Of a stretch of 6,775 nt of DNA, positions 1 through 5,912 are shown in pieces; the stretch's first letter is position 1, and each line of letters starts with the position of its first letter. Location of the stretch: the NCBI GenBank assembly GCA_902836505.1, contig CADFQU010000053.1, positions 1 to 6,775 on the forward strand, written 5' to 3'. The translations under genes and the position numbers were made by a program. Source of the DNA: Streptococcaceae bacterium (GTDB lineage Bacteria; Bacillota; Bacilli; Lactobacillales; Streptococcaceae). The notes beneath the pieces were generated by a model that was not told the origin of the DNA, made no database searches, and saw nothing but the letters and a program-made list of their open reading frames with translations.

Positions 1-699
1 CTCCGTTGTATCCCTCAAATCCACGGAGCCAGCAAGGACTCTATTGCTTATGTGAAAACAAAAGTTGAAATCGAAATTAACTCTGTGACGGATAACCCAA
101 TCATCACCAAGGAAGGTCACGTCATTTCAGGAGGTAACTTCCACGGTGAACCAATGGCTCAACCATTCGATTTCTTAGGTATCGCCCTTTCTGAGATCGG
201 TAACGTATCTGAACGTCGAGTGGAACGCTTGGTCAACAGCCAACTCAGCAAATTGCCTTCCTTCTTGGTCAAACACCCTGGCCTTAACTCAGGCTTCATG
301 ATTACACAGTATGCTTGTGCATCTCTTGCATCTGAAAACAAAATCTTGTCTCACCCAGCTAGTGTAGACTCTATCCCATCTTGTGAAAACCAAGAAGACT
401 TCGTCAGCATGGGAACAACAGCAGCTCGTAAAGCGGCTGAAATTCTTAAGAATTCTCGTCGTATTGTTGCTACTGAAATCATGGCAGCTTGTCAAGCCTT
501 GGATCTCAAACCAGAAAATCATGAACTTGGTAAGGGTACAAAACCTGCCTATGACATGATTCGCAGCAAGGTGGCCTTCATTGAATTTGACAAGGACATC
601 GAAATCTTTGAAGAACTCAATAAGGCATCTGCCGTTGTAGAAAGTGAAGAATTCTTAGCAACCATCGAAAAAGCAGTTGACTTAAGCATTCAATACTGA
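1..699 (+). CDS. hutH: Histidine ammonia-lyase HutH, 5'-truncated by window edge
   Basis: Histidine ammonia-lyase (EC 4.3.1.3) removes ammonia from L-histidine to give urocanate, the first step of cytosolic histidine degradation. The frame is open from base 1 with no start in the window. A GTG at 52 is an internal valine, because the sequence before it (LRCIPQIHGASKDS) is conserved HutH. The 232 residues here are roughly the last 45% of a protein usually about 510 long. Visible landmarks are the LRC segment (residues 1-3, matching the substrate-binding Arg region), DNP (31-33), GGNFHGEP (44-51) and NQEDFVSMG (130-138), whose Glu132 matches the catalytic Glu414 of the Pseudomonas enzyme. The Ala-Ser-Gly triplet that forms the MIO cofactor lies in the missing N-terminal part. 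The residue after QED is Phe where many HutH proteins have His. It is followed 87 bases later by hutG on the same strand. The family assignment is very secure. Confidence 0.97.
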   Translation, partial: LRCIPQIHGASKDSIAYVKTKVEIEINSVTDNPIITKEGHVISGGNFHGEPMAQPFDFLGIALSEIGNVSERRVERLVNSQLSKLPSFLVKHPGLNSGFMITQYACASLASENKILSHPASVDSIPSCENQEDFVSMGTTAARKAAEILKNSRRIVATEIMAACQALDLKPENHELGKGTKPAYDMIRSKVAFIEFDKDIEIFEELNKASAVVESEEFLATIEKAVDLSIQY

Positions 700-716
700 T
701 ACAGTAAGGATACAGC

Positions 717-751
717 AAAAAAAGGCTGAGAAATTTTCTCAGCCTTTCCCT
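717..751. terminator. Hairpin between hutH and hutG; best terminator shape on the minus strand
   Basis: A 10-bp stem (AAAGGCTGAG at 721-730 with CTCAGCCTTT at 738-747) encloses a 7-base AAATTTT loop that can partly close further. On the plus strand the following tract is TTTCCCTTTCT, interrupted by three C, so termination of the hut message should be weak or partial. On the minus strand the stem is followed by seven T (the A-run at 717-723), which is a canonical intrinsic terminator. It may limit hutG relative to hutH, protect the hutH 3' end, or stop antisense RNA coming from the right. The pairing is seen directly; the roles are inferred. Confidence 0.65.
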
Positions 752-773
752 TTCTAGCCAAATACAGACAAAC

Positions 774-778
774 GGAGG
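774..778 (+). promoter_or_regulatory. Ribosome binding site of hutG
   Basis: GGAGG lies 8 bases before the GTG at 787, ideal spacing. It decides the start: the next in-frame ATG (808) has no Shine-Dalgarno sequence in front of it, and the closer ATG at 780 is immediately followed by TAA. Confidence 0.85.
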
Positions 779-786
779 CATGTAAC

Positions 787-1773
787 GTGCTTAGAGATTA
801 TTACCCAATGACTTACAGTTATTACCAAGGCAGTATTGAAGACAATCCTTATACAGCCAAATGGGGAATGCTGACGAAGTTTTTGGATTTGAATGATGAA
901 AGCTTGACTCCTTTTGAAGAAGTCACCTTTGGAATCCTTGGCTTTAAAAGCGATAAAGGAGTCTATATCAATAACGGTCGCGTCGGTGCTGTCGAAAGCC
1001 CAAACGCTATTCGAACCCAACTTGCCAAACTTCCTTGGCACTGGGGGACCAATGTCACAGTTTTTGATGTCGGGAATATCGATGGCCCCAATCGCTCTCT
1101 TGAAGATTTGCAAGAGAGCCTCTCTCTAACTGTCAAACGAATGTTGGAGTTAAATATTCAACCAATCGTCCTCGGGGGAGGTCACGAAACGGCTTATGGT
1201 CACTACCTGGGACTCAAATCCTGCTTGCAACCAGATGAACAATTGGCTGTCATCAATCTAGATGCTCACTTTGACCTGCGTCCCTACGACCAAACTGGCC
1301 CCAACTCTGGAACAGGATTTCGCCAAATGGCAGACCACGCAAAAGAAGAGAGCAAAGATTTCCCATACTTGATCTTGGGTATTCAGGAACATAGCAACAA
1401 CCTGTTCCTATTCAACTATGTGGCAAAAACACCAAGCATTGATTTCTTAACAGGACAAGATCTCTTCCGGATGAGCCACCAGGCCATTCTTGATCGGATT
1501 GATTGCTTCTTAGAAAAACAGACAGCGGTCTACCTCTCTATCGATATGGACTGCTTTGCCGTTGGTTCTGCCCCTGGCGTTAGCGCCATCCAGTCACTTG
1601 GTGTGGATCCAAAACTAGCCCTAATGCTGCTCCAACACATTGCTGCTAGTGGCAAACTGATTGGCTTTGATATTGTGGAAGTTTCCCCTCCTCATGATAT
1701 TGACAATCATACCTCCAACCTTGCTGCGACTTTTATCTTTTACTTGACCCAAATCTTGGCTCAACAAAAATAG
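787..1773 (+). CDS. hutG: Formimidoylglutamase HutG
   Basis: Formimidoylglutamase (EC 3.5.3.8) of the arginase/agmatinase (ureohydrolase) family hydrolyses N-formimidoyl-L-glutamate to L-glutamate and formamide, the last step of the Hut pathway, in the cytosol. At 328 residues it has normal family length. The binuclear Mn ligands can be placed: His133 in GGGHE (130-134), Asp159, His161 and Asp163 in NLDAHFDLR (157-165), and Asp253 and Asp255 in SIDMDCF (251-257). The GGGHE motif replaces the GGDHS of arginases and agmatinases, as usual in the HutG branch. The C-terminal region has a conserved-looking [11 protein letters not shown] (294-304). The start is GTG, chosen for the GGAGG 8 bases upstream. 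It follows hutH by 87 bases and is probably co-transcribed; no convincing promoter is visible in the gap. A strong terminator follows 24 bases after the stop, so hutG appears to be the last gene of the operon. Confidence 0.95.
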   Translation: MLRDYYPMTYSYYQGSIEDNPYTAKWGMLTKFLDLNDESLTPFEEVTFGILGFKSDKGVYINNGRVGAVESPNAIRTQLAKLPWHWGTNVTVFDVGNIDGPNRSLEDLQESLSLTVKRMLELNIQPIVLGGGHETAYGHYLGLKSCLQPDEQLAVINLDAHFDLRPYDQTGPNSGTGFRQMADHAKEESKDFPYLILGIQEHSNNLFLFNYVAKTPSIDFLTGQDLFRMSHQAILDRIDCFLEKQTAVYLSIDMDCFAVGSAPGVSAIQSLGVDPKLALMLLQHIAASGKLIGFDIVEVSPPHDIDNHTSNLAATFIFYLTQILAQQK

Positions 1774-1797
1774 AAACCAAAAGCTCTCTAACAATAC

Positions 1798-1843
1798 AAA
1801 AGGCTTAGCAACATCCATCCCTAGGGCGTTGCTAAGCCTTTTT
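1798..1843. terminator. Intrinsic terminator of hutG, probably bidirectional
   Basis: A perfect 15-bp stem (1798-1812 with 1828-1842; core GGCTTAGCAAC/GTTGCTAAGCC) has a 15-base loop and ends in TTTTT (1839-1843) on the plus strand. It starts 24 bases after the hutG stop. Read on the minus strand it ends in TTTT then GTATTG, a weaker tail, and lies about 55 bases beyond the stop of the convergent regulator gene. It therefore probably serves both genes, better for hutG. Confidence 0.9.
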
Positions 1844-1896
1844 CATTCTTCCTTCATGACGAAGGGAAGTAAACTTGATAAGCTGGAGAAAATACA

Positions 1897-4833
1897 CTAG
1901 AGGTCTTTTAATCTCTTGAGGAAGGGACGATCTCTATATGGGGCCAAGTGTTGCTCTGCTAGCTTTTTGTAGTAGTTCTTATCTTCTTTTAAGAAGGTGC
2001 TCAAAACAGGATTCAATTGCTCTCCTTTCTCTTTTTGAGCCGACAGAAAAGTCAATAGATAATAAACCATCCCCTTATCCCGTGAATGAGTCACTTGCTT
2101 CATGGTCAATTCTTTACGAGCCAGGTAATGGGCTACCTCCTCTTGCTCTCCGAAATGACAGGCGATTAAGGATTGATAAAATTCAAGTAATTCTTCCTTC
2201 CAAGGGAAGCGAACACCGGACAAAACCTTTTGAGCCCTATCAAAATAGAAGCGGGCTTGGACCAAATCTCCCTTCCAATAGTAGGCAATCCCAAGATCAA
2301 TTTCAAACACCACTCGGACTGAATCAACAGATTGATCCCCCACCAAGCGTAGGACCTCTTCCAAGTGGGTGACAGCTACTTGAAAATGTCCTCTAACTTG
2401 CTCTATTTCAGCCAGGTAGGCTAAAGATGCTGCAATTTGAATGGCATACTTGGCTTGCATGCTATTGGTCAGACTAAAGCAATCAATGGAGCGATAGAGG
2501 TGGCGGGTCGCCTGCTCCTCATCCCCCACCATCAAATGATACAAGCCCTTCAAGCGCAACTGAATGGCAATCGCTTCATGGTTGTTGGCCTGGATAGCAT
2601 CTTCTAAAGCTAAATCTGTGTAATAGGCCATTTCAGAAATATTTTCTGTTTGAATGCAATAATAAATGATTTGCCGGTAACCTTCTAAAAGGAAGTCGAG
2701 GCGTTTGAGTTCCCGAGCATAAGAGATGACCTTTTGAATATCATGAATCCCCTTTTGGTACTCACCGCTTCGAATAAAGTAGCGTCCCTCTAGATACAAG
2801 TAACGCAGTTGCAAATACTTGTAGTCTCTATCTTTCTGGTGCCTTGAGAAAAGCTCATCCAGTTCTCGACGAAGATGAGAGAGCTCCCCAAAAATGTCCA
2901 AATGGCTATTTTTTCCATCGGATACTCCCCCTTCTTCCCCCTTAGAATAAATCGGGAACAGTTCATGTTCCAACTGAAGGATTTCCTCTAAGTAGGTCAA
3001 CTCAAAGGACAAGGAACGCAAGAGATTTTGGGACTGCTTGTATTGATAGGCAATCTCCTTATAGAAGAGAAGGTCTGTCGAATCTTCCAAGGTTTCTTCC
3101 AGTTTTTGCGCGATTTGTTGGTGGAAGAGGCGTCTTCTGGCTGGTGATAGGAGTTGGTAGAAGTACATGGCTACCAATCGCTTACAAAATTGGACCAAGA
3201 GATCCTCCCCTTCCTCCACTATCGAGATGATTTCTCTTTGGGCTAAAGGCTCTAATAATTCCGTTAAAACAGAAAGATCTGTTGCTGTCAACTCTGCCAA
3301 GATAGACATGGAAATCGGTTTATGAAAACAAGACAAATAATGAAGAAGGGACTCCTCTTCACTGCTCATGACCCCTAGTTCTTGAGCAAGATATGCTTGA
3401 ATAATATCCGGTAGTGGCTCTAAACTTTCCTTCTCATTCCACTCTTCTATGTAGCTGGACAACAAGAAGGGACTGCCTTCACTCCACTCCATCATCTGCT
3501 CAATCACCACTGGCTCGATCTGCCCCAGTTCCCCTTGCAAAAGGGCCTTACTCTCACTTGCAGAAAAATTGGTCAACTCTAGCTGGGACAACCGTCTCTC
3601 TACTTTTAAGCCACCAAAGAAGGTGACCAAGAATTCTGGCAAGGGCCCTTCTGCTGTAACAATCAGTTGCCATCTTTCCCCGCTACTTTTCTCCTCTAAT
3701 TGCTTTACTTTATTGAATGAGGTCGCATCCATCCACTGAGCATTTTCGAGAAGAATTAGAAGAGGTTTTTCTTGGCTGAGTCTTTGAAGTTGCTTCCGGA
3801 CAGCAGGGAGATCGTCTTCTTTTCCTAGAGGAGGGACTTCCAGCTCACCACTCAGTTTTTCTAAGGAACGATTGAGGTCATCCCAGATTTCTCCTTCTTC
3901 TTGGCGACTGCCGACTTTACCTTCAACTTTGACAAAACTAAAATTCCGATTGGACATCAAGACCAATTGACGCATCAACCGTTTCTTGCCTGTTCCAGAT
4001 TGTCCCATGAGCAAGAAAGGTCCAACAGCTTCCCCCTTCTTAACTAAGGAGAGGTATTCCTCCAGTTGGGATAGTTCTCGTTTGCGACCAAAGAAAGGGA
4101 GTTCTCGGATATTCACACGATTGCTCTGTTTATGGGTGTGTTTAGCTTCCAAAACAGAATGATAAAGTTCCTCTATCACGCGACTAGGACGGACATTCAA
4201 CTCACGATCCAATAAATCAACCAGCTTATAATAGGTCTCAAAGAATTTCCCCAGCTGGTGATGGATTCTATAATACTCCATCAAAAGCTGGTAGTTTTTT
4301 TCTTCAAATTCATCAAGCTCTACTAAATGGTGGAGTAAGGACTCTACACTAAGGTCCCCCAGCCCCTCTTTATCAATCTTTTGATAACAGCTTTCAATAT
4401 AGAGTTGCTTATAGGCGCTCCGTTTGCGAGAAGCCCACTGATCAAAGTCCTCATCATCCTTGACGTAGAAGCCTTCTAGAAAATCTCCCTGATAAAGATG
4501 TAAATTTCTTATCGGATCTCTTTCAAAGAGTTGAACATCCAAAGAAAAAATTAGCTCAGGGTTCAGAGCTAGGCTACTCCTACTTGGAGAGACGATGACA
4601 TCCCCTTCAAAGATTTTATTGGCTTGGTAAACAGTATTCCGCAGATTTTTCCGGGCGACTTGGTTTTCCTTGTCTCCCCAAAGAATACCGGCAATTTCAT
4701 CACGATTGACCTCGCCCGATACGGCTAAGTAATAAAATAAAGCCTCCATCTTCGAGAAGGAAAAACGGATGTCTTTCTGTTGGAAAACAACCTTAGGGGG
4801 TCCAAATAACTTCAACGTGAGTTCTCTCTTCAT
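1897..4833 (-). CDS. Large BTAD/SARP-type regulator with STAND ATPase and TPR-like tail
   Basis: A 978-residue putative transcriptional regulator; its ligand and target genes are unknown. Order of parts: an OmpR-like winged helix at about 5-95 (helices around SKMEALFYYLA, VNRDEIAGILWGD and RKNLRNTVYQ), a BTAD helical domain at about 97-233, a linker, then an AAA/STAND ATPase from FFGRKREL (247-254). Walker A is GQSGTGKK (277-284, Lys283). The Walker B-like strand is LLILLENAQWMD (358-369), with Glu-Asn where relatives often have Asp-Asp. The C-terminal part is helical with at least five TPR-like units (about 671-708, 711-750, 755-790, 800-832 and 843-873). No signal peptide or membrane segment is seen, so it should be cytosolic. 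In this architecture ATP binding and a signal sensed by the repeat region usually control DNA binding by the N-terminal head. The start is ATG 4833, with GGAGG 8 bases upstream and a promoter before it. The open frame continues 39 codons upstream, but that stretch crosses the metF terminator and this promoter. It converges on hutG and follows metF on the same strand. Confidence 0.85.
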   Translation of the reverse strand: MKRELTLKLFGPPKVVFQQKDIRFSFSKMEALFYYLAVSGEVNRDEIAGILWGDKENQVARKNLRNTVYQANKIFEGDVIVSPSRSSLALNPELIFSLDVQLFERDPIRNLHLYQGDFLEGFYVKDDEDFDQWASRKRSAYKQLYIESCYQKIDKEGLGDLSVESLLHHLVELDEFEEKNYQLLMEYYRIHHQLGKFFETYYKLVDLLDRELNVRPSRVIEELYHSVLEAKHTHKQSNRVNIRELPFFGRKRELSQLEEYLSLVKKGEAVGPFLLMGQSGTGKKRLMRQLVLMSNRNFSFVKVEGKVGSRQEEGEIWDDLNRSLEKLSGELEVPPLGKEDDLPAVRKQLQRLSQEKPLLILLENAQWMDATSFNKVKQLEEKSSGERWQLIVTAEGPLPEFLVTFFGGLKVERRLSQLELTNFSASESKALLQGELGQIEPVVIEQMMEWSEGSPFLLSSYIEEWNEKESLEPLPDIIQAYLAQELGVMSSEEESLLHYLSCFHKPISMSILAELTATDLSVLTELLEPLAQREIISIVEEGEDLLVQFCKRLVAMYFYQLLSPARRRLFHQQIAQKLEETLEDSTDLLFYKEIAYQYKQSQNLLRSLSFELTYLEEILQLEHELFPIYSKGEEGGVSDGKNSHLDIFGELSHLRRELDELFSRHQKDRDYKYLQLRYLYLEGRYFIRSGEYQKGIHDIQKVISYARELKRLDFLLEGYRQIIYYCIQTENISEMAYYTDLALEDAIQANNHEAIAIQLRLKGLYHLMVGDEEQATRHLYRSIDCFSLTNSMQAKYAIQIAASLAYLAEIEQVRGHFQVAVTHLEEVLRLVGDQSVDSVRVVFEIDLGIAYYWKGDLVQARFYFDRAQKVLSGVRFPWKEELLEFYQSLIACHFGEQEEVAHYLARKELTMKQVTHSRDKGMVYYLLTFLSAQKEKGEQLNPVLSTFLKEDKNYYKKLAEQHLAPYRDRPFLKRLKDL

Positions 4834-4841
4834 TGCAAGCG

Positions 4842-4846
4842 CCTCC
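4842..4846 (-). promoter_or_regulatory. Ribosome binding site of the regulator gene
   Basis: GGAGG (minus strand) lies 8 bases before the ATG at 4833-4831. It is the only good ribosome site in this region and sets the start. The earlier in-frame ATG at 4857 falls at the predicted transcription start and would be leaderless. Confidence 0.85.
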
Positions 4847-4863
4847 AAAATCTTCATATTAAT

Positions 4864-4892
4864 ACTATAAAAAAAAAGTTGTCTTTTAGCAA
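4864..4892 (-). promoter_or_regulatory. Sigma-A type promoter of the regulator gene
   Basis: On the minus strand a -35 box TTGCTA (4892-4887) and a -10 box TATAGT (4869-4864) are separated by exactly 17 bases. The predicted start of transcription is near 4857, giving a leader of about 24 bases with the GGAGG inside it. The spacer ends in a T-run that continues into the first T of the -10 box (nine T in all, 4877-4869). No -16 TGN extension is present. Assigned from sequence match only. Confidence 0.75.
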
Positions 4893-4906
4893 GCGATTGG
4901 CCCAAG

Positions 4907-4942
4907 AAAAAAAGAGACTGAGAAAAATTTTTCTCAATCTCT
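4907..4942 (-). terminator. Intrinsic terminator of the metE-metF operon
   Basis: On the minus strand a stem of up to 15 pairs (4942-4928 with 4927-4913) runs directly into seven T (4913-4907). The one imperfect position (4937 with 4918) is a U-G wobble in minus-strand RNA but a C-A mismatch in plus-strand RNA, so the hairpin is built for the metF direction. The central A5/U5 part probably forms a loop. It begins 23 bases after the metF stop. Confidence 0.9.
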
Positions 4943-4965
4943 ACAATCACTTCTTAGACTGTTGA

Positions 4966-5841
4966 TTAGATCACTTCTAAGTTTGGTTGATGATCAAATA
5001 AAGCTTTTGTTGCATGATGGACATGATAGGCTACATCTTCATTGTTCATGGTATAGAGATGGACACCTGCAACATCTTGTGTGACCAAATCTACGATTTG
5101 ATCGACTGCGTAAGCTAATCCAGCCGCACGAAGGGATTCTGGATCATGCTCATACTTATCAAGGATGGCTTTAAACTTACGTGGGATATGAACATTTTCA
5201 CAAGTCTTCAACAAGCGAAGGGCCTGGTTTCTGTTAAGAATTGGCATCACCCCTGCATGAATGGGAACATCAATTCCCGCTAAGATACACTTATCTTGAA
5301 AATCGTAGAAACGCTCATTGTCAAAGAAAAGCTGAGTCACTAGGCTCGAACATCCAGCATCCACTTTCTTTTTCAGATTTTGAATATCTGAAATTTGATT
5401 TGGAGAATCTGGGTGTCCTTCTGGGTAACAAGCACCGATTACATCAAAATGAGGAGCTTCCGTTTTAATAAATTCAATCAAATCCGTTGCATAACGAAAG
5501 TCTTTCAGAGGCTCCACACCTGGAATAATATCTCCACGAAGGGCCAAGATCCGATGAACTCCCACTTGATCTAAGTCATGAAGGGTATCTGCCACTTTTT
5601 CCTTACTCAGATAGATGGCAGGCAAGTGGGCAATGGTCGGAATAGACAATTCATTTTGAATATGATTGGCTAAAGCAACCGTCGTCTCTTTGATATTGTA
5701 TTTGTTATTGCTAGCTGTCACACTGATAAAGTGAGGAGCTAATTCCTGCATATTTTCCAAGGCACGTAAGAGCTTGGCATTGCCTACTTCAGGATTTGGA
5801 GGGAAAACCTCAAAGGAGAGCGACGGTGTTTGCTTAGTCAT
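4966..5841 (-). CDS. metF: Methylenetetrahydrofolate reductase MetF
   Basis: 5,10-methylenetetrahydrofolate reductase (EC 1.5.1.20/1.5.1.54) is a cytosolic FAD flavoprotein that reduces 5,10-methylene-THF to 5-methyl-THF, the methyl donor for MetE. It has 291 residues, normal for bacterial MetF. Landmarks: LSFEVFPPN (8-16) with Glu11 matching the catalytic Glu28 of the E. coli enzyme; TASNN (42-46); AHLPAIY (71-77); ALRGDI (100-105) with Asp104 matching Asp120 of E. coli; GACYPEGHP (136-144); KVDAGCSSLVTQLFFD (159-174) with the folate-contacting Gln and Phe region; and HLYTMN (261-266) near the end. The start is ATG 5841, with AAAGGA 9 bases upstream. A TTG directly before it is in frame but less likely. 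It lies 71 bases after metE on the same strand with no terminator between, so the two form an operon, ended by the hairpin at 4907-4942. The sequence is close to what I recall of the pneumococcal MetF. Confidence 0.97.
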   Translation of the reverse strand: MTKQTPSLSFEVFPPNPEVGNAKLLRALENMQELAPHFISVTASNNKYNIKETTVALANHIQNELSIPTIAHLPAIYLSKEKVADTLHDLDQVGVHRILALRGDIIPGVEPLKDFRYATDLIEFIKTEAPHFDVIGACYPEGHPDSPNQISDIQNLKKKVDAGCSSLVTQLFFDNERFYDFQDKCILAGIDVPIHAGVMPILNRNQALRLLKTCENVHIPRKFKAILDKYEHDPESLRAAGLAYAVDQIVDLVTQDVAGVHLYTMNNEDVAYHVHHATKALFDHQPNLEVI

Positions 5842-5850
5842 CAAATGTAT

Positions 5851-5856
5851 TCCTTT
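5851..5856 (-). promoter_or_regulatory. Ribosome binding site of metF
   Basis: AAAGGA on the minus strand, 9 bases before ATG 5841 (6 before the in-frame TTG 5844). Within the 71-base metE-metF gap I see only this site and a weak 5-bp hairpin; there is no clear promoter or terminator. Confidence 0.7.
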
Positions 5857-5912
5857 CTTGATTGAGCAATTCTTTCTTTGCTATCGAGCAAGCTTAGGAA
5901 TTTTTACTTGCT

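Noticed and set aside
699..716. Direct repeat GATACAG (699-705 and 710-716) after hutH
   Set aside because: Seven bases, 11 apart, overlapping the stop codon; too short to separate from chance and not seen elsewhere in the window.
728..742. Possible CodY-like box in the hutH-hutG gap
   Set aside because: Only the AATTTTC half matches; the second half is part of the hairpin stem. The palindrome is better explained as a terminator stem.
780..785. A minimal ATG-TAA start-stop between the hutG GGAGG and its GTG start
   Set aside because: It is only one base from the GGAGG, too close for initiation. More likely chance, although a start-stop stalling element cannot be fully excluded.
754..1113. 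119-codon minus-strand open frame
   Set aside because: It lies wholly opposite hutG, has no ribosome site or recognisable domain, and hutG motifs explain the sequence.
1848..1869. Small hairpin CTTCCTTC/GAAGGGAAG downstream of the regulator gene
   Set aside because: It needs a bulge and has no U-run on either side, so it is weak beside the 15-bp terminator next to it.
1938..2372. 144-codon plus-strand open frame
   Set aside because: It is antisense to the TPR-like region of the regulator. The composition (runs of Ser, Pro and Leu) looks like a reverse-frame shadow and no ribosome site precedes it.
5842..5912. Possible attenuator or promoter between metE and metF
   Set aside because: Only a 5-bp stem (TTGCT/AGCAA) without a U-tract is visible, and no paired -35/-10 boxes were found.
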